DNA from: Draconibacterium sp.
GTDB taxonomy: Bacteria; Bacteroidota; Bacteroidia; Bacteroidales; Prolixibacteraceae
DNA length: 64,000 nt
Direction: 5' to 3'
NCBI GenBank assembly: GCA_016705335.1
Contig: JADIYN010000002.1
Span: 1-64,000 of the forward strand
A model generated the notes under the pieces. The model had not been told where the DNA came from, ran no database searches, and worked only from the letters and a program-made list of their open reading frames with translations. Each line of letters opens with the position of its first letter. Within the stretch, counting starts at the first letter, position 1. This document shows positions 48,636 to 58,889 of this stretch, piece after piece. Both the position numbers and the translations under genes were made by a program.

Positions 48636-49714
48636 ATGAATAAAAGAGAACGAACCCTGGCAGCAATAAATCATATTCAACCCGACAGGCCTCCAATTTA
48701 TGTTTCGCTCACTCCCCAAATTGCAGAAGTACTTAGCGCAAAACTTTGTACAGTTTATGAAGAACCAATAGATGCGATGGAATCAGCCAGAATATCACAT
48801 GGGATTACTAACCAAAATGGGTGTTGATATTGTTGCCATTGCCAACTGCACCACCGGCTGGTTTAACAATTACATTGCCCGACGGAAAATTAAAAAATGA
48901 ATGGGGAATGATTATGCGAAACGTGGGTATTTACAGTGAATTTGTTGAATTTCCGCTTGCACATGCAACTACCAAACAAGACATTCTAAACTATACTTTT
49001 CCCCGACCCAAACGCTGCCGGAAGATACGATCTGGCGGCTCAGATGATGAAAACCTATTCAGGCAATTACGGTGTGATTGGAGATTGGAAACCATGTTCT
49101 TTGAAATGTCGTGGTACCTGACCGGAATGGAAAAATTCCTGATGGACTTAATGCTTGAGGAGGAATACCAGGCACAACTGATGGACACGATTATGAATTA
49201 CATTATAGTTGCCGGGAAGAAATTAATTGAAATGGGTGTTGATATTTTGTGGTGCGGTGATGATTTTGGAAGTCAGCAGGGAATGATAATGGACCCCGAA
49301 ACCTGGAGATCGGTATTTAAGCCACGCATTAAATATATGTTTGAAGAGTTCCGCAAAGTACGCCCCGACATTAAAATTGCCTGGCACAGTTGCGGTTCAA
49401 TTTTGCCAATTATTCCCGATTTTATTGAAATTGGCCTTGATATTCTGAACCCGATTCAACCATTGGCACATGGAATGGAACCTTTATTTCTTAAAAACAC
49501 CTACGGAAAAGACCTGACGTTTTTTGGAGGCATTGATGTACAACAATTATTGCCCTACGGAAATCCACAGACTATTCGCGATGAAGTGCGGCGGCGGATA
49601 GATATTTTAGGAAAAGGCGGCGGTTATATTGTTGCCCCCGCACATAATATTCAACCCGATACACCGATCGAAAATGTGATGGCATTTTTTGACGCAGTAA
49701 TAAATCCAGGCTAA
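48636..49714 (+). CDS. uroporphyrinogen-decarboxylase-fold protein (MtaA-like), frameshifted
   Basis: The start MNKRERTLAAINHIQPDRPP is typical of URO-D-fold proteins such as methylcobamide:CoM methyltransferases. The second half is intact, with VDILWCGDDFGSQQGMIMDP, IKIAWHSCGSILPIIPDFIE and FFGGIDVQQLLPYG. The His-x-Cys motif (WHSCGS) and a later Cys-free tail match zinc-dependent methyltransferase members rather than true HemE. At least four frameshifts lie between 48790 and 49090. It is co-oriented with the oxoamine synthase. The substrate is unknown; demethylation of a methoxy compound is one possibility. Confidence 0.72.
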
Positions 49715-49741
49715 ATATGAACCATTTACAAACCTGTCTTC

Positions 49742-50848
49742 ATGTTTTTATTAAATAGTGCAGTTGGAAATTTTATTAAAATTGATGGCAAAAAATATTC
49801 ATATTTTGCCGGCAATGACTATCTGGGACTTGCCAATCATCCTGATATAAAAAAGGCAGCAATAAAAGCCACAAAATTGTATGGCGTAAATTTTGCAGCT
49901 TCACGCCGCACAACAGGTACGTCAGTTATCCATCTTGAACTTGAGCAACAACTTGCAGCTTTTAAAAATAATGAGGAAGCTGTTGTTTTTGCCTCAGGTT
50001 ATTTGGGAAACTGTATTTTGCTTGATGTTTTGCGTCCAAAATATTCGGCAGTTTATGTTGACCAACAGGCGCACTCAAGTATTATTGGCAGTATTCCACG
50101 AAATATCAAAACTGTTTATTTTTACGATCATAGCGATCCAATTCATCTGGAAACATTACTTGATCAAAATAAAGAAACCAATCCGCTGATTATAACAGAT
50201 GGTATTTTTGCCCTAACCGGTGAGATTGCCCCATTGGATAAAATTTATGCATTGGTGAAAAAGTTTTCAGGAATTTTGGTTGTTGATGATGCACATTCAA
50301 CAGGAATTCTTGGAAAAACAGGCAGAGGAACACCTGAATATTTTAATCTTCCGGATGACGAAAATATTTACCAGACTGAAACGATGAGCAAAGCGCTGGG
50401 CAGCTATGGCGGTTTCATTTCCGGAACTTCCGGATTAGTGGATTTAGTAAGGGAAAAATCGGCAACTTACCAGGCTTCTACTGCACTGCCACCCCCAATA
50501 ATCGGAGCAAGTCTGGCTTCTCTGAAAATTGTAAATGACAACCCCGGATTGCGGATGCATGTACTCGAAAAATCAAAAATACTCCGAGATGCAATTGCAA
50601 CATTGGGTTTCCATACCAACGGCGATGGCACACCAATAATTCCCATTCTGTTTTCAGATGCCGGAAAGGCAAAAAAACTTTCGGTTTTTCTTGAAAAGAA
50701 AAGGATTATTTCACCTTTCATAAATTACCCGGTTAAACTAGGGAAATCTATGATTAGGATTACTGTTTCGGTCAATCATACAAGCAGTCAAACTGAACAA
50801 TTACTTGAAGTTTTGGACCAATGGAAGAAAAAATATGGAACTGATTAA
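49742..50848 (+). CDS. alpha-oxoamine synthase family PLP enzyme (8-amino-7-oxononanoate synthase/KBL-like)
   Basis: This 368-residue fold-type I PLP enzyme has Lys217 in TETMSKALGSYGGF as the Schiff-base residue, an Asp in VVDDAHSTGILG and the His of QQAHSSIIGSI. The start of the family (YFAGNDYLGLANHPDI) is present near residue 20. An ATG at 49717 opens a short frame that would join after a one-base change, so the true start may be about 25 bases upstream. Members condense an amino acid with an acyl-CoA. No other biotin genes are adjacent, so biotin synthesis is only one option. Confidence 0.85.
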   Translation: MFLLNSAVGNFIKIDGKKYSYFAGNDYLGLANHPDIKKAAIKATKLYGVNFAASRRTTGTSVIHLELEQQLAAFKNNEEAVVFASGYLGNCILLDVLRPKYSAVYVDQQAHSSIIGSIPRNIKTVYFYDHSDPIHLETLLDQNKETNPLIITDGIFALTGEIAPLDKIYALVKKFSGILVVDDAHSTGILGKTGRGTPEYFNLPDDENIYQTETMSKALGSYGGFISGTSGLVDLVREKSATYQASTALPPPIIGASLASLKIVNDNPGLRMHVLEKSKILRDAIATLGFHTNGDGTPIIPILFSDAGKAKKLSVFLEKKRIISPFINYPVKLGKSMIRITVSVNHTSSQTEQLLEVLDQWKKKYGTD

Positions 50849-50941
50849 AATTTCTGTAACGCCATCTCCGTCAGCATCACCAACAAGCGCATCGTGTCCA
50901 CCCGGTATATTATCTCAAAACAACATTCAATAAATTAATTG

Positions 50942-53389
50942 TTACCACCAGGATTCCGGAATATTTTCAATCTTCCCAAATTCTTCCGCTGAGCCCTGGT
51001 CAGAGCCATAATAAACACTCAATCCATAAGTTGTAAGATACAATTTTCCGGGATTATGTGGGTCGGGAATTGGACATTGCCCCCATTTAAAGCGGTATCC
51101 CGGAATCCGGCTCCAGTTTTTGCCACTGTCAGAACTTCGGTAAGCAGCATTCTGAAAGGTAGTGATATAAATAATTTTGCTGTCCGTTGGATCGAAAGCT
51201 GCCGCTGATACACGTATTCTCTCATCGAAACACTGTACCCAGTTTTTACCCCCGTCTTTCGTTTCGTAAATACCGCCACAAACATCAGCGTCATTTTCAT
51301 GTTTCGGCCAACAACTTAAATAAATGTGTTTTTCATCTTTTGGATCAACAAGAAAATCAGTCAACCCGGTTACTCCTTCCGGCAAAACTGCTTCATTCCA
51401 GTTTTCGGCCTTATCGTCACTGTAATACAATTTTGCATCAATACTTTTTTCACCCTGATAACCCCTAACGCAAAGAAGAAAAATTCTTTCGCCTGCAAAA
51501 CGAATCTGCCAGCCGTAACGATTCTCTTTCAAACCATTATTTGCACTTACCCATGATTTTCCGCCATCAACAGATTTAAAAATTCCCTGATTAAATGTGC
51601 TCAGATAAAGAGTACGTGAATTTTCAGGACTTGATGGGTCGAGAAGGAGATCGGTTGCTATGCAGTTTTCGGGTAAGCCGTTTGTGTATTTTAACCAGTT
51701 TTTTCCTCCATCTTCAGAATATGCAACACCTCCCGAATAACCGCGAAACATTCCATCACCAAACTGCGATTTACGCGGGAGTGAATGTTTATTGGCCCAG
51801 GTTGACCACACCTTACCTTTAACGGCCGGATCGAAGGTAACATGATAACAGGTATTTACCCAATTGTCGGGTATGCCTGAGGATGATTGTTTCCATGAAA
51901 TACCACCATCGTAGGAATGAAAAAGACCAATGTCGATATAAGAAACAATAAGATGATTTTTATCGAACGGATCAAAAATTACACCGTAGCAGCAGGTTAA
52001 ATCGAGACCGGTAGTTGTAACCGAACCATCTGGATTATTTGTGCTGCATACCTGACTCCAGGTTTTTCCGCCATTTGAAGTTTTAAACATCTGCCCGAAA
52101 TCGGTGGCGTAACAAATATCAGGATTTGTTGGAGCAACACCGAGCGTGAGCACATCACCACCCCAGCCCGGTCCGTATTTTTGGTTCAGCCATGAATCGT
52201 CGAAATTTTTTGAGAGAACTTCAATATCGTTTGCAGAATACACGGCTGTCCAGCTTTGTCCCGAATTGCCTGTTCTATAAATTTCATACCTGTTGTTCAC
52301 TTTGGCATCGGGCCCGGGCGCATGAGTAACAACCGAAAAATAAACCACTTCCGGTTGATTTTCGCAAACACCTAATGCTCTGAAAACTGGAAACCTTTTT
52401 CCCTGAATTTTTTCCAATATATCGGTATTGATTTCTGCCCATGTTTCACCGCCATTGTCACTTCTGAAAATTCCACCTTTTAAAATTCCATTTTCATTTT
52501 TGAATACTTCAATAATTATATAAAGAATAGTTTTTCCGTTTGCGATTCCACTCTGTGCACCAATTATCCGTCCATCCGGTTTTGAAAGCTGGATAATTTC
52601 TCCTGTATTCCGGTTAACTTTCGCACAAGCATCATTTGTAATTACTGTTATTTCGTCACCATCAGCACCCTGGCAATGTGGAAACATACCAAAAACTTCG
52701 GTTCCCGGTATTTTTGCAATAAGTTTCCAATCATTCCCTTTGTTTTCAGTGCCCACAAGAAATGTAAAATGCGGTGTACCTTCAGGAAAATTTTCGATGT
52801 AGGGTCTAAGTGGCGATAGTCCCAGAAAAATCCGGTTTGTATTTGCCGGATCAACTTTAATTAAATCGATAGAACCATCAGGCATATCATTAACCAGTTC
52901 GGAAGGGAGAAAAGACATGGACTGAAGTTTTTCCAAAGGGGCAATTTTCGAAATATCAGGATAAATAACATTCCAGGTTTTCCCCCTTTTTTCCGATTTG
53001 TAAAGCAAAGTAAGACCCGATCCGCGATCTTCTTCATATAAATATCCGCGGCTGGCTGCATAAACAACGTCAGGTTCAACCGGGTCAAATTCAAAATCCT
53101 TAACCAATGACATCAGGTTAAACTGGTTCCAGTTTTTACCACCGTTATAAGAAACAAAGGCGCCGGTCATGTCTCCTTTTGAAAACACAAAGCTTGTATC
53201 GAACGGACTGACAGTAGGAATAAAAACTCCGCCTCCGGCACCCGGCCCAACTATTTTCCAATTATTCTCTTCTGAATTTCCGGTTTGAACTTCAGTATTC
53301 TGAATTCTGTTGCTGCAAGCGATTATTAAAATTAAAAGGGTAATTATGAGTCCGTTAACGAGCGATGGGACAAATGCTTGTTTTTTCAT
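50942..53389 (-). CDS. Asp-box (BNR) beta-propeller lipoprotein, copy 2
   Basis: This is an intact paralogue of the protein at 34753. The chosen start at 53389 gives a lipoprotein signal (LIITLLILIIACSN). The mature part begins NWKIVGPGAGGGVFIPTVSP. Asp-box motifs recur through the protein, for example RSDNGGETWAEI, SEDGGKNWLKY, SVDGGKSWVSA and TKDGGKNWVQC. A stretch KGKVWSTWANKHSLPR is shared with copy 1. An intact first copy of this kind supports treating the breaks in copy 1 as sequence errors. The substrate is unknown, and the fold is compatible with GH74-type or sialidase-type activity. Confidence 0.82.
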   Translation of the reverse strand: MKKQAFVPSLVNGLIITLLILIIACSNRIQNTEVQTGNSEENNWKIVGPGAGGGVFIPTVSPFDTSFVFSKGDMTGAFVSYNGGKNWNQFNLMSLVKDFEFDPVEPDVVYAASRGYLYEEDRGSGLTLLYKSEKRGKTWNVIYPDISKIAPLEKLQSMSFLPSELVNDMPDGSIDLIKVDPANTNRIFLGLSPLRPYIENFPEGTPHFTFLVGTENKGNDWKLIAKIPGTEVFGMFPHCQGADGDEITVITNDACAKVNRNTGEIIQLSKPDGRIIGAQSGIANGKTILYIIIEVFKNENGILKGGIFRSDNGGETWAEINTDILEKIQGKRFPVFRALGVCENQPEVVYFSVVTHAPGPDAKVNNRYEIYRTGNSGQSWTAVYSANDIEVLSKNFDDSWLNQKYGPGWGGDVLTLGVAPTNPDICYATDFGQMFKTSNGGKTWSQVCSTNNPDGSVTTTGLDLTCCYGVIFDPFDKNHLIVSYIDIGLFHSYDGGISWKQSSSGIPDNWVNTCYHVTFDPAVKGKVWSTWANKHSLPRKSQFGDGMFRGYSGGVAYSEDGGKNWLKYTNGLPENCIATDLLLDPSSPENSRTLYLSTFNQGIFKSVDGGKSWVSANNGLKENRYGWQIRFAGERIFLLCVRGYQGEKSIDAKLYYSDDKAENWNEAVLPEGVTGLTDFLVDPKDEKHIYLSCWPKHENDADVCGGIYETKDGGKNWVQCFDERIRVSAAAFDPTDSKIIYITTFQNAAYRSSDSGKNWSRIPGYRFKWGQCPIPDPHNPGKLYLTTYGLSVYYGSDQGSAEEFGKIENIPESWW

Positions 53390-53462
53390 AATACTATTTT
53401 TGAGAAATATATTTTTATCGAAATCAGAATTTCCTAACGATGGGAACATTGATTAGTTAAAA

Positions 53463-53492
53463 TAGCCCATGGAGGCGTATCTCCATAGGCTA
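53463..53492 (-). terminator. hairpin downstream of the SusD gene
   Basis: TAGCC-C-ATGGAG pairs with CTCCAT-A-GGCTA around the loop GCGTAT, 35 bases after the susD stop. On the minus strand a TATTTT run follows. It may end most susCD transcripts or protect the 3' end, with read-through into the Asp-box gene. Confidence 0.55.
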
Positions 53493-53526
53493 TAAACATT
53501 TAATATTAACTAAACTAAACTAGAAT

Positions 53527-55248
53527 TTACTGATATGGCGTTGGCATCGTCGGGAACACAAAATCAGATGGATGTGGAGCGCCCGGATTGACATCCCACC
53601 ACATTTTCGTAAGCTTGCTATCCTTTCCATACCTCGATAAAGCATCCTGATAACTTTCACTGTTTATTTGTTCTTCCACAGTTGGCCATGGTTGTCTTCT
53701 TGGAACAACACCTTTGAGAACAGATGAGCCGTCGTTGGCAATTGCTACACGTGGGTAACCTGTCCTTCTGTATTCACACCATCCCTGAAATTCATCGGGA
53801 TAAAGTGCCACAATCTTTTGATTGATTATCATTTCAAGTTGCTGCTCTGCAGAACCAGACAGGGTATAAACAGGAGTTGTTTTAAATGCTGCAATATCTT
53901 CGTCTTTTATTTTCTTATATTCAAGATATTGATCCACGTCTGCCTGTGTCCAAGGTGTACCCGGACTGTAATTTACATTGTGGATATATTTTATCATTAG
54001 ATCAGACATTTGTGGTGCAGTAAGATCATAAAACCATTTTGCCCAATCAATAGCTGCATCAATACCTTTCTGATAATACTCATTTGCTGTTCCACTAAAA
54101 CCTGCGGGTAAAATTCCTGCCAATTTAGCTTCTGAAAGCGCAAAATAAACTTCAGAACATTTCATAACTGCAGGAGCAACAACCGGAACACGCCAAAAGT
54201 CGGAAATGTCGGAAACCGTTCCTGATCCCCATGGATATTTATAAGTTGCCGAATTAACTGCCAATGTTGGAGAACCACGGTATGTATAATTTGGAAAATA
54301 ATAACCGTTTGGAGAAATTCCTCCTTTCCAGGGAGCCATAACTGTATCGGCATAAATCTGAATCCTTGGATCCATGTTTATTGAATCGTTTTTCAGGATA
54401 TTGATAAGTGTCTGATGACAATGTACACTTTCTGCAATCGATCCATAATTGATAATCCTGTAAAACCTTGGATTTTGATGGTTAGGAAAATCATTGCTGT
54501 TTAAAACATATGCATCATCATTAAGTGTTGTCATTAAATCGGCCATGCTCAGGTCGCTGATTTGAGCCGCTGCAAAAGTTGCATCTACATAACGAACACG
54601 CAGAGCCAAACGAAGCCTAAGTGAATTGGCCAACTTTTTCCATTTGGTAACATCACCCTGATAAACCAGATCGGCCGGACCATAACTTTCTTTACTTACA
54701 TCCAATTGTGTTGCAGCTTCTTTTAATTCTTTAAACAAATCAATATAAATACTTTGCTGAGTGTCATATTTAGGATGTAAAACTGCAATTTCTGCTGGCA
54801 AACATGATTCAGAATAAGGAACATCACCGTAAGTATCTGTTAGTTTAGAAACCGACCAGGCTTTCATGATCCGGGCAATGGCAGTTTTATTTACAAGTTC
54901 ATCTTTATTTTCCTTGCCATCAATCAATTGGATAATATTCGAAAGATTATTAAGCATTGTTGAATATTCAAAGTTCCATTCTCCGGGAGCATCCTGTTCT
55001 GAAAATGAATTATCATCATCTCTTTTAGACATTCCGCAATAACTTCCAAAATCACCGCTGTTGCCATAACCTGCACTTCCAGGAATGCCGGTTACAACAT
55101 TTGTAAACATTAAATCGACATTTACAAGCTCGGCTGTAATAATTGAAGGATCAGTGTTAAATTCTTCATATTTATCAGTGCACGCATTGGGCAGAAGCAA
55201 CACTAAACTACCTATTACAATTAGTGCGAATTTATTTAGTTTTTTCAT
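53527..55248 (-). CDS. susD: SusD/RagB-family glycan-binding lipoprotein
   Basis: This 573-residue outer-membrane lipoprotein has signal and lipobox LLLPNACTDKYEEFNTDPS, which matches the SusD-like_2 type. The helical TPR-like framework includes RIMKAWSVSKLTDTYGDVPY, KWKKLANSLRLRLALRVRY and QKIVALYPDEFQGWCEYRRT, a near-universal SusD motif. It binds oligosaccharides over the SusC pore. It lies 30 nt after the SusC gene, as usual. The exact glycan cannot be predicted from it. Confidence 0.93.
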   Translation of the reverse strand: MKKLNKFALIVIGSLVLLLPNACTDKYEEFNTDPSIITAELVNVDLMFTNVVTGIPGSAGYGNSGDFGSYCGMSKRDDDNSFSEQDAPGEWNFEYSTMLNNLSNIIQLIDGKENKDELVNKTAIARIMKAWSVSKLTDTYGDVPYSESCLPAEIAVLHPKYDTQQSIYIDLFKELKEAATQLDVSKESYGPADLVYQGDVTKWKKLANSLRLRLALRVRYVDATFAAAQISDLSMADLMTTLNDDAYVLNSNDFPNHQNPRFYRIINYGSIAESVHCHQTLINILKNDSINMDPRIQIYADTVMAPWKGGISPNGYYFPNYTYRGSPTLAVNSATYKYPWGSGTVSDISDFWRVPVVAPAVMKCSEVYFALSEAKLAGILPAGFSGTANEYYQKGIDAAIDWAKWFYDLTAPQMSDLMIKYIHNVNYSPGTPWTQADVDQYLEYKKIKDEDIAAFKTTPVYTLSGSAEQQLEMIINQKIVALYPDEFQGWCEYRRTGYPRVAIANDGSSVLKGVVPRRQPWPTVEEQINSESYQDALSRYGKDSKLTKMWWDVNPGAPHPSDFVFPTMPTPYQ

Positions 55249-55278
55249 AATTACTTTTTATTAAGATCAACACGACTG

Positions 55279-58200
55279 TTAAAAATTAAGTTTAATATTG
55301 ATTGCCCAGGTACGCGTTGTGGGCAATGAAAGAACTTCGACACCAGCATAACCTGATGAAGTATTCGGTGCAGATTCAGGAGAAATTCCCATGCCCTGCA
55401 TATGTTCTTCGAGGTAGGCCAAATTTCGGCCAACAGCGCTTAAAGTAATTCCGGCAAAAGGTGTCTTTTGCAACATGGAAGGCTTAATGGAATAGCTTAA
55501 CATTACTTCTCTCAAGCTGATATAACTTCCATCGAGAACAAATTCCTCACCAATTTCACTCCATGCGCGGTTTGCCCATAAAGTTTGTCCGTCAGCTGCA
55601 ACAGTATTTGTTTCGTACGTAATATTACCGCTGGCATCAGTAATTTCCTGAACGCCCGGTAAAATACCAACCAAAGGTAATTGTTCACCGGTTACTGGAT
55701 CTATGTCATGTAACCTGCGTCCCCAGGTAGTCCAAACTCCTGTTCCACTTGCTGTTTCATTGTATTTTGTTGATGAAGTAATTTCATTACCCTGAACAAA
55801 ATCGAGCAGTATATTAAGAGATAATCTTTTATAAGTAAATGTATTATTCAAACCTCCAATCCAATCAGGAGTGGTATTCCCCAACACCTGCTGTGCATCA
55901 GTTGGAACATAACCGCCGCTTGAATTCACTATTCTTTGTCCGTCAGGAGCTGTTTTATAAGCATAACCAACAATATTTCCATATGCTTCGCCAACTCTTG
56001 CTTCAATAATATTTGAGCCTCCGCTTCCAATGGTAATAGTTTCAATTCCGGGTGCGAGAGAAACAACTTTTGAATGATTACGCGACCAGTTTGCATTGAT
56101 TTCCCAGGTAAAACCACTGGCAGTTTTTACTGGTGTTAAACCCAATGTTGCTTCAATACCTTTATTTTGAATTTCACCGGCATTGATAACAACATTTGAA
56201 TAACCGCTGGCATTTGTAACATTTACAGGGATGATCTGATTAGTAGTTTTTCCGTTATAATAGGTAATATCCAAATTTACCTTGTTATTCAAAAACCTCA
56301 GATCAGCTCCAATTTCCCATGATTCTGTCAATTCATTTTTTAAGTCCAGAAGTGGTATTGTACTGTTCATCCAGGTAAGACCCTGTCCGGCATAAGTTTC
56401 AGTTGTTGAAGCATATCCGTTCATAGTCAGGTAAGGATCTGAATCGTTTCCTACCTGAGCCCAAGAGCCTCTTATCTTACCGAATGACAAAATATTGCTT
56501 GGGATAGTTTTTAATGCATCTGTAAATACAAAACTGGCGCTTACTGAAGGATAGAAAAAAGAATAGTTGTCTTTGCCAAGAGCAGAAGACCAGTCATTGC
56601 GCCCTGTTACATCCAAAAACAGATAATTGTTGTATGCAAGCTGTGCGGTTGCATAAACCGACTGCATTTCTTTTTTTGATATGTAAGTATATGGATAAAT
56701 GTCAATACAATTGGCGATATCAAAAACACCTTCTGCTTTAAAATTACGACCATCAAGTTGAGTATGATCTCTTTGTTGGTACAATATACTCGATCCAAGT
56801 GAAACATTCAGGTTAAATTTGTTTGACAACGCTTTGTTTCCTGTTAAAATCACATCAGCATTAATATCCTTTACTCCATAAATATCATTTACAATACGTC
56901 CTCCATGATTTTCACTGCGAGGGGCACCAACAGGCCAGGTTCTTTTCTGTGTCTGTGTATAAAAATCTGTACCGGCCCTGCCAAGCAGGCTCAACCAAGG
57001 TGCTAATTTTAGTGTTGCAGATATCTGTCCTATTATTCTGTCTTTACTGTCTTCATTTTTCAACTCGTTAAGCACATAATATGGATTTATTGAAATACCG
57101 GGCCAGTTGCCAGGCTCTCCTGTTTTTTCATAGTATTCTTCCAGAAACGATAAAGGAATTGTCCGTGACATACGGGAAAAAATTCTCGGGAAATTACCTC
57201 CCTGGTACATTTCACCCATATATGGCCTTTGGTTACCTTCATCATGTATATAATTAACTTTTCCGTCGAATGTCAGGTAATCGGTAACTTCGGAACTGGC
57301 GCTTAACACGATAGTTTGCTTTGAAGTTTTCCAGTTTGGCACAATCCCTTTTGTGGTATTGTTGCTTATCGAAAGTCTGGCTATTGTATTATCGTTTCCA
57401 CCCGAAATAGCAATTGAATTTGCTGTATTTAGGCCTGAATTATAGAAATCGCGCACGTTGTTTGCAGGTTGAGGGGAGCAAAACAAGGGTCTTTTTAAAC
57501 ATATCTTCGGGAAAAACATATGGGTCAACAATTGTTCTTCTTCCGTCAAGTGGCGGACCATAGGTATCACCGTGCCATGTATCCATTGTTTCATACGTTT
57601 TTCCACTGCCTGCCGGAATTTCAATAAACGAACCATAAATATTTGTGTCTTCGTATCCGTTGGCATAATAATTCTGAAAAGTTGGAACCTGGTTTATGGT
57701 TTCAATTGAAGTATTTGAGTTTACTTCAACACCAATACCTTTTCTTTTCTTCCCTGTTTTTGTAGTTATAAGTATTACGCCGTTACTACCCCTGGCGCCA
57801 TATAATGCAGTTGCACTTGGGCCTTTAAGAACAGTCATTGATTCAACGTCTTCAGAATTAAGGTCACCAACTCCATCTCCAAGATCCTGTCGGTCATCAA
57901 AAGTACCGCCCGAACTATGACCAATATTTGTAATTGGAACTCCATCAACAACAAAAAGAGGTTGATTGTTTCCAAGCAGTGACTTGGCACCCCGAATAGT
58001 TATAGCTGAAGAACCTGTTGATCCGCCTGCGGTTTTTTGAATCTGCACACCTGCAACCTTTGCAGTAAGAAAATTGGTTACATTTAATTCCCTGCTGGCC
58101 GATAAATCTTCCTGACCTATCTCCTGCACGGCAAATCCAAGAGCCTTAGTTTCACGTTTAATGCCTAAAGCAGTTGCAACTACCTCACTCAGTACTTCCG

Positions 58201-58498
58201 ATGTCATTTCCATTGACACATTAATAGTGTTCAGTTCTCCAATTTGAATAGTTTGAGTCTTCATTCCGATAAAAGAAAAACTCAATGATCCAGATCCATC
58301 AGGTACTTTAAGGGAATAATCACCACTCCCGGTTGTAACAGTACCAACAGTTGTGCCCGAAACAACAACGCTTACTCCAGGTAATGGCGTTCCATCTTCA
58401 GCTGATGTCACCTTTCCCGAGAGCGTTCTTTGCTGGGCAATTACATTCCCCAGAATTCCGATAAACAAAATTAGGGTAATTAGAAATTGTTTTCTCAT
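55279..58498 (-). CDS. susC: SusC/RagA-family TonB-linked outer-membrane protein, frameshifted
   Basis: A signal peptide (LITLILFIGILGNVIAQQ) is followed by the carboxypeptidase-like domain (LSGKVTSAEDGTPLPGVSVV). The plug carries the SusC signature GARGSNGVILITTKTGKK. The beta-barrel of about 800 residues ends WAINIKLNF. One frameshift near 57465 splits the protein just after the plug, and both parts align to a single chain of about 1070 residues. It imports oligosaccharides together with the SusD protein encoded 30 nt downstream. The 391-base upstream region holds a small open frame with a strong ribosome-binding site. Confidence 0.92.
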
Positions 58499-58889
58499 AA
58501 TAGTTAAGTATTTATTTATTGTTAAGAAAAAATCTTATGATACTTGAACCTGATCAATATCCTCATTTCAATTTGCGTTTCGATTTGAAAATATATTTTC
58601 ATAATTCCTCCTTTTAATTTTCGTATCATTACCTATTTACTGGTATTAACTTTTGTTTAATGTTAATTTTGGGATAAATATAACAATTAATTATGAATTA
58701 TAAACAAATAAAAATCAAATAAAAGATTTTAATTAGTTTTCGAAACATTTAAAACAACTATTACATTACTTTTTGATAATATAATTTATCTATAATGATT
58801 TAAAAAGTTTATTTTCAAAAGATAAATCTGTTTCAGTCTGTTCTTAGGTTATCACAGAAAAGTTTTATCAAACGCCTTTAATTATTGAA
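58499..58889. other. upstream region of susC
   Basis: This is AT-rich DNA between the susC start and the end of the DUF4832 gene, both on the minus strand. Apart from the 26-codon upstream frame listed separately, nothing coding is seen. No exact TAnnTTTG promoter match was found. Confidence 0.5.
58522..58602 (-). CDS. possible 26-residue leader peptide before susC
   Basis: An ATG at 58602 is preceded by AAAAGGAGG with 4 bases between, an unusually strong Shine-Dalgarno for this window. The frame encodes 26 residues (MKIYFQIETQIEMRIL, then IRFKYHKIFS) and stops 23 bases before the susC ATG. It could be a leader peptide that couples or controls susC translation. Coding by chance is possible. 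Confidence 0.35.
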   Translation of the reverse strand: MKIYFQIETQIEMRILIRFKYHKIFS

